In this document: one piece after another, positions 25,521-34,463 of the stretch
Layout of the letters: each line of letters begins with the position of its first letter
How positions within the stretch are numbered: the first letter of the stretch is position 1
NCBI RefSeq assembly: GCF_002803845.1
Contig: NZ_CP024985.1
Span: 868,001-932,000 of the forward strand
DNA length: 64,000 nucleotides
Reading direction: 5' to 3'
Source: Streptomyces lavendulae subsp. lavendulae
Lineage (GTDB): Bacteria > Actinomycetota > Actinomycetes > Streptomycetales > Streptomycetaceae
Position numbers and translations under genes: made by a program
Notes under the pieces: generated by a model
The model's input: the letters and a program-made list of their open reading frames with translations, nothing else
Told to the model about the DNA's origin: nothing
The model's database searches: none

Positions 25521-27182
25521 GTGCCGGATGCCCGCCCCGCCCGCCGCCCGGCCCTCGCGCGGCTGCTCCCGGGCGCCGTGCTGTCCGCGCTGTTCCTGCT
25601 GGGCGCCGCCGCCGTTCCGGGAGCGCCCGCCGTGGGGACCGCTGCCGCGCCGCGCCCGGTCGTGGCCACCGCCGAGGGGCCCGTACGGGGGCGCGCGCAC
25701 GGCCCGTACGCGACCTTCGAGGGCCTCCCCTACGCCGCCCCGCCCACCGGGCCCCTGCGCTGGCGGCCGCCGCGCGCCGCCCCGCACCGGACGGGGGTGC
25801 TCGACGCGGGGGCGCCGGGGGCCCGCTGCGTCCAGCTGCCCGCGCTCGGACCGGGCGGGGCCCGCGGCTCGGAGGACTGCCTGTACCTGAACGTCACCGC
25901 TCCCGCGGGGCCGGGCCGGGGGCGGCCCGTGATGGTGTGGTTCCACGGCGGCGGCTTCCGCAACGGCGCCGGGGACCCCTACCGGCCGGAGCCACTGGTG
26001 GTGCGGGGCGGCGTGGTGGTCGTCACGGTCAACTACCGGCTCGGCGTCTTCGGCTTCTTCGGACATCCGGAGCTGGGCGGCGCCCCCGACTTCGGGCTCG
26101 CGGACCAGCAGGCGGCGCTGCGCTGGGTCCGGGCGAACGCGGCCGCCTTCGGCGGGGACCCGGACCGGGTCACCCTCTTCGGGGAGTCGGCGGGCGGGCT
26201 CAGCGTGTGCGCGCACCTGGTGTCCCCCGCGTCGGCGGGACTGTTCCGGCGGGCGATCGCCCAGAGCGGGTCCTGCTCGACCGCGATGCCGCCGTACGCC
26301 CTGCTGCCGACCCTCGGCGCCTACGAGCCCTTCGTGCCCGAGGAGCGCACGGTCGCGGCCGGAGTCGCGGCGGCGGCCCGGCTCGGCTGCGGCGACCGGC
26401 CGTCCGGAGCGGTCCTGGAGTGCCTGCGCGGCCTGGACGCGGGCCGGCTGGCGACGACCGCGCTGATGGACGGCTTCTCAGGGGTCTCCTACGGCAACGC
26501 CCTGCTGCCCCTGGAGCCGCGCCGGGCCCTGGAGGCCGGACGCTTCCACCGGGTTCCGGTGGTGCAGGGCACCACGCTGGACGAGATGCGGCTCTTCGTC
26601 GCGCAGACCCTGGCCGCGTACCCGGTGGACGGTGAACGGGGCTACCGGGAGCGGCTGTCGGCCTCCTTCGGCGGCTCGGCCCCGGCCGTCGCGGCCGCGT
26701 ACCCGTCCGCCGCCTTCCCGACGGCGGCGCTGGCCTGGGCGACCGCCCTCTCCGACGCCTCCTTCACCTGCCCCGCGCTGCGCGACGGCCGGGCGCTGGC
26801 CCGGCACGTGCCCACGTACGGGTACCTGTTCGGGGACCGGGACGCGCCGAACGCCACCGGGCTGCCGGAGCCGGCGGGGTTCCCGTACGGGGCGGCGCAC
26901 GGCTTCGAACTGCCCTACCTCTTCGAGCAGGTGCCGCTGGCGGCGCCGCAGCGCGGCCTGTCCCGGGCGATGACCGGCTACTGGACGCGCTTCGCCCGCA
27001 CCGGCTCACCGAACGGGCCGGGCGCCGCCGAGTGGCCGCGCATCGCCCCCCGTGCCGCCTCCGTGCTGATACTGGCTCCGGGGCCGGGCGGGATCCGTCC
27101 GGTCGGCGCGGCCTCCGCACACCACTGCGACCTGTGGGACGCGCTCCCGGCGCCCGCCCCCACCCCGTCCTCCGGAAGGTGA
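25521..27182 (+). CDS. Secreted type B carboxylesterase
   Basis: 553 residues of the carboxylesterase/cholinesterase alpha/beta-hydrolase family. N-terminal signal peptide (about residues 1-43). The oxyanion segment is VWFHGGGFRNG. The nucleophile is Ser223 in FGESAGG, the acid is probably Glu in GTTLDEMRLF, and the catalytic His is in AAHGFELPYLF. EDCLYLNV is the family's second signature. GTG start at 25521 with GAGGAGG nine bases before. It likely hydrolyses esters outside the cell. A serine hydrolase gene follows with only 4 bases between, forming an operon. Confidence 0.9.
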   Translation: MPDARPARRPALARLLPGAVLSALFLLGAAAVPGAPAVGTAAAPRPVVATAEGPVRGRAHGPYATFEGLPYAAPPTGPLRWRPPRAAPHRTGVLDAGAPGARCVQLPALGPGGARGSEDCLYLNVTAPAGPGRGRPVMVWFHGGGFRNGAGDPYRPEPLVVRGGVVVVTVNYRLGVFGFFGHPELGGAPDFGLADQQAALRWVRANAAAFGGDPDRVTLFGESAGGLSVCAHLVSPASAGLFRRAIAQSGSCSTAMPPYALLPTLGAYEPFVPEERTVAAGVAAAARLGCGDRPSGAVLECLRGLDAGRLATTALMDGFSGVSYGNALLPLEPRRALEAGRFHRVPVVQGTTLDEMRLFVAQTLAAYPVDGERGYRERLSASFGGSAPAVAAAYPSAAFPTAALAWATALSDASFTCPALRDGRALARHVPTYGYLFGDRDAPNATGLPEPAGFPYGAAHGFELPYLFEQVPLAAPQRGLSRAMTGYWTRFARTGSPNGPGAAEWPRIAPRAASVLILAPGPGGIRPVGAASAHHCDLWDALPAPAPTPSSGR

Positions 27183-27186
27183 AGCC

Positions 27187-28350
27187 ATGAGCGCTCTGCA
27201 CGAGGTCCTGGAACCGTACGTGGGCGGCGCGGGGGCGCCCGGGGCGGTGGCCCTGGTCGCGCGCGGCGACCGGGTCGAGTCCGTGGCCCTCGGGTACGCG
27301 CGGGCGGGCGGGGACACCCCGATGGCTCCGGACTCGCTCTTCCGGGTGGCGTCGCTGACCAAGCCGGTCACCGCCGCCGCGGTGCTGATGCTGGCCGAGG
27401 AGGGGCTGCTGACCCTGGACGCGCCGGTGGCCCCCTGGCTGCCGGAGCTGGCCTCGCCGGTGGTCGTCCGCCGGCCCGACGGGCCCGTCGACGACGTGGT
27501 GCCGGCCCGGCGGCCCGTCACCGTCGAGGACCTGCTGACCTTCCGGGCCGGCTGGGGCTTCCCGTCCGACTTCGGCCACCCGGCCGTCGGGCTGCTGTTC
27601 AGCGAGCTCCGGCAGGGGCCCCCGCAGCCGCAGGGGGTCGCACCGCCCGACGAGTGGATGGCGGCCCTGTCCCGGATCCCGCTACTGCACCAGCCCGGCG
27701 AGGCGTGGCTGTACAACACCTGCTCCGACGTCCTCGGCGTGCTGATCGCCCGGGTGTCGGGGCGGACGCTGCCCGGGTTCCTGGCGGAGCGGATCTTCGG
27801 GCCGCTGGGGATGGCCGATACCGCGTTCTCGGTCCCGGAGGGCGTGCTGGGCCGGTTCACGGGCTGCTACCGCGCCGGTCCCGAGGGGGGTGCGCCGGAG
27901 CTGGTGGACGCCCCCGACGGCCAGTGGAGCCACCCGCCCGCCTTCCCCTCGGGCGCGGGCGGTCTGGTCTCCACCGCCCCCGACCTGTACGCCTTCGCCC
28001 GGATGCTGCTCGCCGGAGGGCGCGCCGAGGACGGGCGGGTGCTGCTGAGGCCCTCCTCCGTACGGCAGATGACGACCGACTGGCTTTCGCCGGCCCAGCG
28101 CAGGGGCGGCGAACTGTTCCTGGAGGGGCAGGGCTGGGGTTTCGGCGGTTCCGTGGACGTCACGGTCCGGGATCCGTGGAACGTCCCCGGCCGCTACGGC
28201 TGGGTGGGCGGTACGGGCACGGCCGCGCACATCGTGCCGTCCACCGGGACGGCCGCCGTCCTGCTGACCCAGCTGGAGATGAGCGGCCCGACCCCGCCCC
28301 CGGTCATGCGCGACTTCTGGACCTACGCGGCCGGGCCGGGACGCCCCTGA
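27187..28350 (+). CDS. Serine hydrolase, class C beta-lactamase/esterase family
   Basis: 387 residues of the penicillin-binding-protein-like fold without a signal peptide. SLTK (Ser56-Lys59) is the nucleophile motif, YNT (in LYNTCSDVLG) takes the place of YxN, and a late GWVGGTGT stretch replaces the KTG triad. Members include EstB-type esterases, D-aminopeptidases and lactonases more often than true beta-lactamases, so antibiotic resistance should not be assumed. AAGGTGA overlaps the stop of the esterase gene and serves as its ribosome site. Confidence 0.87.
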   Translation: MSALHEVLEPYVGGAGAPGAVALVARGDRVESVALGYARAGGDTPMAPDSLFRVASLTKPVTAAAVLMLAEEGLLTLDAPVAPWLPELASPVVVRRPDGPVDDVVPARRPVTVEDLLTFRAGWGFPSDFGHPAVGLLFSELRQGPPQPQGVAPPDEWMAALSRIPLLHQPGEAWLYNTCSDVLGVLIARVSGRTLPGFLAERIFGPLGMADTAFSVPEGVLGRFTGCYRAGPEGGAPELVDAPDGQWSHPPAFPSGAGGLVSTAPDLYAFARMLLAGGRAEDGRVLLRPSSVRQMTTDWLSPAQRRGGELFLEGQGWGFGGSVDVTVRDPWNVPGRYGWVGGTGTAAHIVPSTGTAAVLLTQLEMSGPTPPPVMRDFWTYAAGPGRP

Positions 28351-28360
28351 ACCGGCGCGG

Positions 28361-29803
28361 TCACCCGGCCGGCCGGTCCGGGTGGGCCCCGGTCGCCGCG
28401 GCCAGGAGTTCGGGCAGGGTGCCGGGGTGGTGCCGCAGCAGCGGAAGGAGGGCCGCCCAGCGCCCGGCGGGGACGTGGCCCGAGGCCCAACGGGCCACCA
28501 GGGCGGCCGTTTCCACGTGGAGGGCCGCCCGTCCGCTCCAGGCAGCGTTCGACACCGCCCCCCAGCCGGAGCCCTGCCCGACCCAGGAGGTGAGCACGCT
28601 CGCCGGGCGGACGAGCGGGACCGCCTCGGCCGCCGTCAGCAGCCCCCGCTCGATCGCCGCGCCGAGCTGGTCGAGGGTGACGGCGGCGGCGTCGTCCCGG
28701 GTGTCGTAGGCGACGCGCAGGGTCCCCAGCGCCCGGCGCGCCGAAGCGGCGCTCTCCCCCAACGGGCCGGTGTCGCCCGGTGGTTTCCACTCGGGTACCC
28801 AGGGGGTGCGGTGCGGCCGGTGCGGCTCCGCGGCGGCCGGCGCCGGTGCGGGCGGCGGCAGCGGGCGGCCGGGCCGGGCGGGACGTCCGGTGCGCAGGAC
28901 GACGGCCACCGCGGGCGGGCAGTCGGGGCGCTCGGCGAGCAGGACGGCGGCGCTCCGCGGGATCCGGCGGCCCAGCCGGGCGGCCGCGAGCAGACCCCAG
29001 TCGAGGCGGTAGGGCTCCTTCAGGATCAGGTACACGGCCCGCCGGGCCTGCTGTTGCCCCCGGTCGGCGTGGTGTTCGGCCCGCAGTCTGCGCAACAGGG
29101 CCCCGGTGCCGAGCCGGCGTTCGAGCACGGTGTCGAGGAAGGGTTCCGGGTCTTCCTCGGCGCAGGCCGCGAGGACGTCGGCGCCGACGGGGTCCTCGTC
29201 GACGCAGGGCAGGCGGGCCGCGACCGCGCGCACCCGAGCCACCCCGCCGGCCGCCCGTACGGTGTCCCAGGCGGCGGCGCGCGTGGTGATCCAGAACCCT
29301 CCGCCGCCCCGCTCGGCCCGCCCGGTGCCGTGGCGCGGGTCGAGGAGGGCGGCCGCCGCGAGGTCGGGGTCGGTGGACAGCAGGTCGCGCCGGTGGTCGT
29401 ACGGGTTGTACGCGCGGCCCGCGGCCGTGGCGGCGGGGTCCCGCAGCCGCAGCACGCGCATGCTCTCCGGGCCCAGCAGGTGGTTCTCGCGCAACGCGGT
29501 GTCGATCGCCGGGACCTCCAGGCCGAGCAGGGCCAGTTGGGTCCGCTCGCTCCTGGCCGCGCGGGCGAGTGCGGTCCGCAGCCGGTCGCCGCCCAGGCGC
29601 AGGACGGCTTCGGTGACCGGGGCGGGCGGGTCGAAGCCCATGTGGAACAGGGCGCGGTCCACGTCGAGCCAGGCGTCCAGGGCCGCGCAGCGCTGGTGGT
29701 AGGGGATCAGGGTGGCGAGGCAGGTGAGGTGGAAGCTGCGCGTCATGCGCTCGGAGGCGGACAGTGCCTCCGCGGGCCGCGCGTCCCGCTGTCGCTCCGG
29801 CAC
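28361..29803 (-). CDS. Large helical protein of unknown function
   Basis: 480 residues, rich in Ala, Arg and Leu, predicted to be mainly helical with HEAT-like character. Segments such as VTEAVLRLGGDRLRTALARAARSERTQLALLG and WDTVRAAGGVARVRAVAARLP suggest stacked helices. There are no catalytic motifs or membrane segments. The GTG at 29803 is favoured because GGGGGAGGGG lies 9 bases upstream; ATG at 29746 has no ribosome site. It is convergent with the serine hydrolase gene (10-bp gap) and downstream of the M64 peptidase on the same strand. No family recognised. Confidence 0.7.
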   Translation of the reverse strand: MPERQRDARPAEALSASERMTRSFHLTCLATLIPYHQRCAALDAWLDVDRALFHMGFDPPAPVTEAVLRLGGDRLRTALARAARSERTQLALLGLEVPAIDTALRENHLLGPESMRVLRLRDPAATAAGRAYNPYDHRRDLLSTDPDLAAAALLDPRHGTGRAERGGGGFWITTRAAAWDTVRAAGGVARVRAVAARLPCVDEDPVGADVLAACAEEDPEPFLDTVLERRLGTGALLRRLRAEHHADRGQQQARRAVYLILKEPYRLDWGLLAAARLGRRIPRSAAVLLAERPDCPPAVAVVLRTGRPARPGRPLPPPAPAPAAAEPHRPHRTPWVPEWKPPGDTGPLGESAASARRALGTLRVAYDTRDDAAAVTLDQLGAAIERGLLTAAEAVPLVRPASVLTSWVGQGSGWGAVSNAAWSGRAALHVETAALVARWASGHVPAGRWAALLPLLRHHPGTLPELLAAATGAHPDRPAG

Positions 29804-29885
29804 CGGCGCCACCCCTCCCCCAGGTGTGCCGGTTCCTCCCCGGCACACCCGCCGCACCCTACAAGACCGTTCGCCGGCGCCCCGG

Positions 29886-31229
29886 TCAGAGCCGGACGGT
29901 CCAGGCCGCCTCCGAGGTGAGGGTGCGCGCCACGGCGGGATCGCGGACGGCGGGGGTGCGGTCCTCGGCGGTCACCGTCAGCCGGTGGGCGCGCAGGTCG
30001 AGCAGCCACAGGTCGGCCACGCGCACCTCGCGCCGGCCCTCGAACCGCTTGAGTTCCCGTCCGTCGAGGTACCAGCGCACCACCAACTGGCGTCCGTCCG
30101 CGCCGGCCAGACGCGGAACGGCCGCCTTCGCGGTGTGCCGCAGCCGCAGGACGCGGTCGGTGGGGGTGAGCGGGGTGACGAGGTTGGCGTGACGGTGGAA
30201 CCCGCCGATCATCGCCTCGACCCCCGGGAGGTTGAAGGGCTTCCCGAGCACCCGCATGATCGAGTTGTCGGTGGGGCGGTAGAGGCCTGTGACGTAGTAG
30301 CCGCCGCCCTCGTACGCGCCGACGGTCCCGCCGTCGGGGGACGGTTCGCCCAGCCAGCGGTACCACTTGGCCCGCTGGGCCGCCATCCGGTCGGCGTCCA
30401 GGGTGGAGGTGTTGGAGTCGGCGGGCTCGGGGCCGGTGTACTTCTCGTAGTCGGGGACGCCCGGGTAGAAGTACTCGTCGGCGAGCTTGCCGAGGGAGTG
30501 CCCGGTCTCGTGGATGGCCACCTGACCGGATTTGGGGTGTCCGGCGGAGGCGGTGGAGATCCCCTCGTAACCGAGGGTGGGGCTGGGCTCGTTGTACCCG
30601 GCCCCGCCGTACTTGGCGCTGTTGGCGAGGACGATGACCAGGTCGGCGGCGGGCGCCTTGGCGACGTACGCGTCCACCTTGGGCTGGTCCACGCACAGCA
30701 GCCGCTCGATGGACTCGCACCAGAAGTACGAGCCGAGCGCGGTGTCGCGGACGCTGTCCGGGCCGGGGTCGCCGGAGACGCCGGACTGGGCGGAGACGGC
30801 GTCCACGGTCCAGACGTTGAAGAGGTCGCGGTAGGTCGTGTAGGGCTCGACGGCCGTGACCTCGGCCCACTTGGCCCGGGCGTCGGCGTGGAACTGCCCG
30901 AGCTGGTCGGCGGTGTAGCCGTCGCCGATCACGACCACGTCCAGCCGGTCGGCGGTGGGGCCGTTGTCGATCATCTTGGTGACCTGGCCGTCGGCCTCCC
31001 GGGCGGCCCCCGAGAGCCGGGCGGCGGCCTTGGCGGCGCCGGTGGCCGGTACCCGGACGTGCCCGGAGCCGGCTTCCCCGCCGTGCTCCGGCCCGGGTAT
31101 CTCGACCTCGACGGCGCTGCGCCGGGGCGGGTCGGCCGCCGCCACGGGCGCGGTCGCGGTCAGGAGTGCGGCGCTCGCGCAGAGCACGGCGAGGGCCGCG
31201 CGCAGGGCCGGCCGGACGGCTGGTGTCAT
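29886..31229 (-). CDS. Secreted M64 (IgA peptidase-type) zinc metallopeptidase
   Basis: 447 residues with a signal peptide (1-33, ending PVAAADP). The M64 catalytic region is clear: IHETGHSLGKLADEY, with His240, Glu241 and His244 and the downstream Asp as third ligand of the HExxHxxGxxD type. VVIGDGYTADQLGQF upstream is the other family signature. The remaining C-terminal about 100 residues look like a beta domain. GGAGG sits seven bases before ATG 31229. It is divergent from an XRE-TPR regulator, and the 177-bp gap has a long AT-rich dyad. Confidence 0.9.
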   Translation of the reverse strand: MTPAVRPALRAALAVLCASAALLTATAPVAAADPPRRSAVEVEIPGPEHGGEAGSGHVRVPATGAAKAAARLSGAAREADGQVTKMIDNGPTADRLDVVVIGDGYTADQLGQFHADARAKWAEVTAVEPYTTYRDLFNVWTVDAVSAQSGVSGDPGPDSVRDTALGSYFWCESIERLLCVDQPKVDAYVAKAPAADLVIVLANSAKYGGAGYNEPSPTLGYEGISTASAGHPKSGQVAIHETGHSLGKLADEYFYPGVPDYEKYTGPEPADSNTSTLDADRMAAQRAKWYRWLGEPSPDGGTVGAYEGGGYYVTGLYRPTDNSIMRVLGKPFNLPGVEAMIGGFHRHANLVTPLTPTDRVLRLRHTAKAAVPRLAGADGRQLVVRWYLDGRELKRFEGRREVRVADLWLLDLRAHRLTVTAEDRTPAVRDPAVARTLTSEAAWTVRL

Positions 31230-31280
31230 CAAATCCTCCGCCTGGAGCAGGAGTGGGGGTGGGGGGCCGGAGAAGCGGAA

Positions 31281-31318
31281 TTAAGCAGCCACTTAAGTCA
31301 GCTGAACCGGCTGCTTAA
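31281..31318. promoter_or_regulatory. Inverted repeat TTAAGCAGCC / GGCTGCTTAA
   Basis: Perfect 10-bp arms separated by 18 bp, the spacer itself containing the palindromes ACTTAAGT and CAGCTG. The AT-rich island is very unusual for this genome. It lies between the M64 peptidase (start 31229) and the XRE-TPR regulator (start 31407), 89 bp from the latter's ATG and 52 bp from the former's. Confidence 0.7.
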
Positions 31319-31406
31319 ATTAGGCGGCGCGCGGGGCGTGCGCAATGGGTGACTCCCGCTCGATACTGGGGAGTTGGAGCCAGCGGCAGCACAGCGAGGG
31401 GCAGTC

Positions 31407-32807
31407 ATGGACGAACCGGCCGAGATCGGGCGCAGGGTGCAGCGACTGCGCGGGGAACGGGGCCTGACCCAGCGGCAGTTGGCGCAGCCCGACTACACGC
31501 CCGCCTACGTGTCCACCCTGGAGGCGGGCAAGGTGCGGCCGTCGGAGACCGCCCTGCGCTTCCTCGCCGGACGGCTCGGGATCTCGTTCGAGGAGCTGGC
31601 CACGGGACGCCCGGCCGGCCTGGCCACCGCACTGCGCCTGGACCTGACCGACGCCCAGAACACCCTCGCCACCGGCACGGCGCGGGAGGCGGCCCGGCAC
31701 TTCGGCCGGCTGCTCGCCGAGGCGGAACGCCTGGACCTCACCGACGAGCGGGCCGAGGCCCTGCTCGGACTCGGCGAATGCGCCCTGGAGTCCGGGGCGC
31801 TCACCGAGGCCGCCGGGCACTTCGGGGCGGCGGAACTGCTGCTGTCCGGGGAGCCGCTGCCGCGGCGGGCGCGGGCCGTGCGCGGCCGCGCGGTCGTGCA
31901 CCTGCTCGCCGGTGAACTGCGCTACGCCTGCTACCTGCTGGAGTCCGCGATCGACGCGCTGAACGCGGGCGGCCTCGGGGACCCGGAGGCGCTGGTGCTG
32001 CTCTACACCGCGGTGATCGGCCCGTACCTGGACATGGGCGCACGGACCCGGGCGGCGCAGGCGGCCGAACTCGCGCTGGCCCTGGCCCCGCAGGTCGGGG
32101 ACCCGGCGCTGGTGGCGGGCATGCACCGGCAGGTGGCGCGGACGTTCCTCGCCGAGGGGCGGACGGCCGACGCCGACGCCGCCCTGGCCAAGGCCCAGGC
32201 GGTGTACGGGCAGCTGCGGCTGCGCAAGGACCTCGCGCTCTGCCACTGGATGCGCGGCTACGTCCGGGCGCAGCACGGGGAGCTGGACGCGGCCGAGCGG
32301 GAGCTGCGGTGCGCGCGGGAGATGCTGGCGGCCCGGCGGGCGGCGCTGTACACCGCGCAGGTGGAGGTGGAGCTGGCCGACGTGCTGCGGCGGCTCGGCC
32401 GCCACGACGAGGCGGTGGAGCTGGTCTCGGGACTGCTGGAGCCGGACGCGGCCGACGGGGGCGTGGACGCGGGGGCCGTGCACGCGGGGGGCGCGCACCG
32501 GCTGCTCGGGCTGATCGCGCAGGAGCGCGGGGAGCCGGAGGCGGCCGAGGAGCACTACGTACGGGCGATGTCGCTGCTGGAGCGCAGCGGGGCAGACGGC
32601 GATCTGGCGGACGTGTGCCGGCTGCTCGGGGACCTGCTGCGACGGGCGGGCCGCACGGAGGCGGCGATGGACGCCTACCGCACCGGGCTCGGGCACCGCG
32701 CGGCGGCCCCGGGCACGACCACGCTGGGCCCGGCCCCGGCATCCCCGCACCCGGCCGCGGTGCGGGCCGGGGGCCCGGAGACGAGGCCGCTCCCGGCGCC
32801 GCGGTGA
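31407..32807 (+). CDS. XRE-family HTH regulator with TPR sensor domain
   Basis: 466 residues. Residues 6-65 form an XRE helix-turn-helix (IGRRVQRLRGERGLTQRQLAQPDYTPAYVSTLEAGKVRPS). The rest is a tetratricopeptide solenoid with at least seven helical pairs (AREAARHFGRLLAEAERLDLTDERAEALLGLG; AAEEHYVRAMSLLE and similar) and a disordered tail. The architecture is that of RRNPP-like peptide-sensing regulators, though many Streptomyces XRE-TPR proteins are uncharacterised. GAGGGG precedes ATG 31407. The divergent neighbour is a secreted metallopeptidase, probably its target. Confidence 0.9.
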   Translation: MDEPAEIGRRVQRLRGERGLTQRQLAQPDYTPAYVSTLEAGKVRPSETALRFLAGRLGISFEELATGRPAGLATALRLDLTDAQNTLATGTAREAARHFGRLLAEAERLDLTDERAEALLGLGECALESGALTEAAGHFGAAELLLSGEPLPRRARAVRGRAVVHLLAGELRYACYLLESAIDALNAGGLGDPEALVLLYTAVIGPYLDMGARTRAAQAAELALALAPQVGDPALVAGMHRQVARTFLAEGRTADADAALAKAQAVYGQLRLRKDLALCHWMRGYVRAQHGELDAAERELRCAREMLAARRAALYTAQVEVELADVLRRLGRHDEAVELVSGLLEPDAADGGVDAGAVHAGGAHRLLGLIAQERGEPEAAEEHYVRAMSLLERSGADGDLADVCRLLGDLLRRAGRTEAAMDAYRTGLGHRAAAPGTTTLGPAPASPHPAAVRAGGPETRPLPAPR

Positions 32808-32825
32808 GGGCGGCGCCGGGAGCGG
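32787..32825. terminator. Hairpin terminator spanning the XRE-TPR stop codon
   Basis: 15-bp perfect stem (arm CCGCTCCCGGCGCCG) with a 9-base loop that contains the TGA stop of the regulator gene. It probably serves both that gene and the convergent MFS gene ending at 32874. Confidence 0.75.
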
Positions 32826-32873
32826 CGAACGGGGGGCCGTACTGCCGGGAGCACGGCCGGGACGGCGGACCGG

Positions 32874-34397
32874 TCAGTGGTCCTCGGTGGGCCGGAGGTC
32901 GTGCGGGATCAGCGCCCAGGTGGTGGCCGCGGCGGCGACCGCGAGGGCTCCGGCCAGCAGGAACGCCGGGGTGATCGCCAGGGTGTAGGCCTGCGAGGCC
33001 GTCTCCAGCAGGGCCTGGCCGACGGCTCCGCCCAGCTGCTGCGCGGTGTGCGCGGCCTCGCCCACGGAGTCCCGGACGGCGCCGGCGGCCGGGCCGTCCA
33101 GGTCGAGCACCGGCAGGTTGCCCCGGTAGAGGGCCGCGGCGGTGCTGCCGAGGACGGCGACTCCCATCGCGGACCCCAGCTCGTAGCAGGTCTCCTCGAT
33201 GGCGGCGGCGCTGGAGACCTCGTCGGCGGGCGAGGCCGAGATCAGGGTCACGGATGCCACGGTGGTGGCGAGGCCCGCGCCGAGGCCCATGACCGTCAGG
33301 GCCGCCGCGAAGGCCGGGTAGCCGAGATCGGTGAACTGCTGGAGGGTCCAGGGCAGGGCCATGCCGGCGGCGAGGACGACCAGTCCGGCGCCGAGGACGT
33401 GCCGGATCGGGAAGCGCTGCATCAGCGTGGGCGCGACCATCGAGGCGCAGATCAGGGCCAGTGGGGCGGGCAGCAGGCGCAGTCCGGCCTCCAGCGGGGT
33501 GTAGCCCTGGCCGTACTGGAACCACTGGGTGACGAGGAAGAGGATCGCGCCCATCCCCATCATCGGCAGGAAGATCGCGGTGGCGGCGACGCTGAAGGCG
33601 GGCTTGGTGAACAGCCGTACCTGGAGCAGCGGGTTGTCCACGCGCAGCTGGCGGCGGACGAACACGGTGAGCGCGACGAGGGCCACGGCCAGCAGGGCCC
33701 AGGGCAGCGGGTCGCCGGCTCCGGCCTTGCCGAGTTCCTTGATTCCGCCCGCGAGGGCGAGCATGCCGACGATCGACTGGGCGACACCGGCCCAGTCCCA
33801 GCGGCCGGTGCTGCGCGGGTTGCGGGATTCGGGCAGGTAGCGCAGGCCGGCCGCGACGATCACGGCGGCGACGGGGAGGTTGAGGAGGAAGGCGGAGTGC
33901 CAGCCGTAGTCCTGGACCAGGAGGCCGCCGACGACCGGGCCGAAGGCCATGCCGCCGCCGAAGACGGCGGCCCACACGGCGAGCGCGAAGGCGCGCTCCT
34001 TGGCGTCGGTGAAGACGGTGCGCAGGATCGACAGGGTGGACGGCATGATGGCCGCGCCGCCGATGCCGAGCAGGGCGCGGGCCGCGATCAGGTGCCAGGC
34101 CTCGGTGGAGAACACGGCGATCAGCGAGGCCGCCGAGAAGATCGCGAAGCCGGTCATCAGGAGCCGCTTGCGGCCCCAGCGGTCACCGAGGGCGCCGGCG
34201 GTGACCAGCAGGCCGGACAGGGCGAGCGCGTAGACGTCGATGATCCACAGCTGCTGCACGGCGCCCGGCTGGAGGTCGGCGACGAGCGAGGGGAAGGCCA
34301 CGTTGAGGATCGTGGTGTCCATCGAGATGAGCAGGAGACTGCCGGAGAGGATCGCCAGGACGATCCAGCGGCGCGGGTCCCGCGTGGGGGTGTGCAT
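32874..34397 (-). CDS. MFS drug exporter, 14-helix DHA2/EmrB-QacA type
   Basis: 507 residues with 14 predicted membrane helices. The first helix region carries MDTTILNVAFPSL, the DHA2 motif. The cytoplasmic loop GDRWGRKRLL is motif A, and LLGIGGAAIMPSTLSIL is the family's helix 4-5 pattern. It is a proton-coupled efflux pump of unknown substrate. ATG at 34397 is used; an in-frame GTG at 34421 would add eight residues. The TetR gene lies 66 bp upstream on the same strand, so the two probably form one regulated unit. Confidence 0.92.
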   Translation of the reverse strand: MHTPTRDPRRWIVLAILSGSLLLISMDTTILNVAFPSLVADLQPGAVQQLWIIDVYALALSGLLVTAGALGDRWGRKRLLMTGFAIFSAASLIAVFSTEAWHLIAARALLGIGGAAIMPSTLSILRTVFTDAKERAFALAVWAAVFGGGMAFGPVVGGLLVQDYGWHSAFLLNLPVAAVIVAAGLRYLPESRNPRSTGRWDWAGVAQSIVGMLALAGGIKELGKAGAGDPLPWALLAVALVALTVFVRRQLRVDNPLLQVRLFTKPAFSVAATAIFLPMMGMGAILFLVTQWFQYGQGYTPLEAGLRLLPAPLALICASMVAPTLMQRFPIRHVLGAGLVVLAAGMALPWTLQQFTDLGYPAFAAALTVMGLGAGLATTVASVTLISASPADEVSSAAAIEETCYELGSAMGVAVLGSTAAALYRGNLPVLDLDGPAAGAVRDSVGEAAHTAQQLGGAVGQALLETASQAYTLAITPAFLLAGALAVAAAATTWALIPHDLRPTEDH

Positions 34398-34463
34398 GGG
34401 ATTCCGTTCTGGTGTGTGCACGGGGTACCGCCCGGGGGCGGCCGATCAGGCGGTGGGGGCGGG

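Noticed and set aside
27187..28350. Antibiotic-resistance beta-lactamase
   Set aside because: The motifs fit the wide class C-like esterase/peptidase family; no signal peptide and an altered third motif, so resistance is not supported.
28323..29846. 507-codon minus-strand frame overlapping the 480-aa gene
   Set aside because: Arg/Pro/Gly-rich shadow; the neighbouring frame gives the globular helical protein with a ribosome site.
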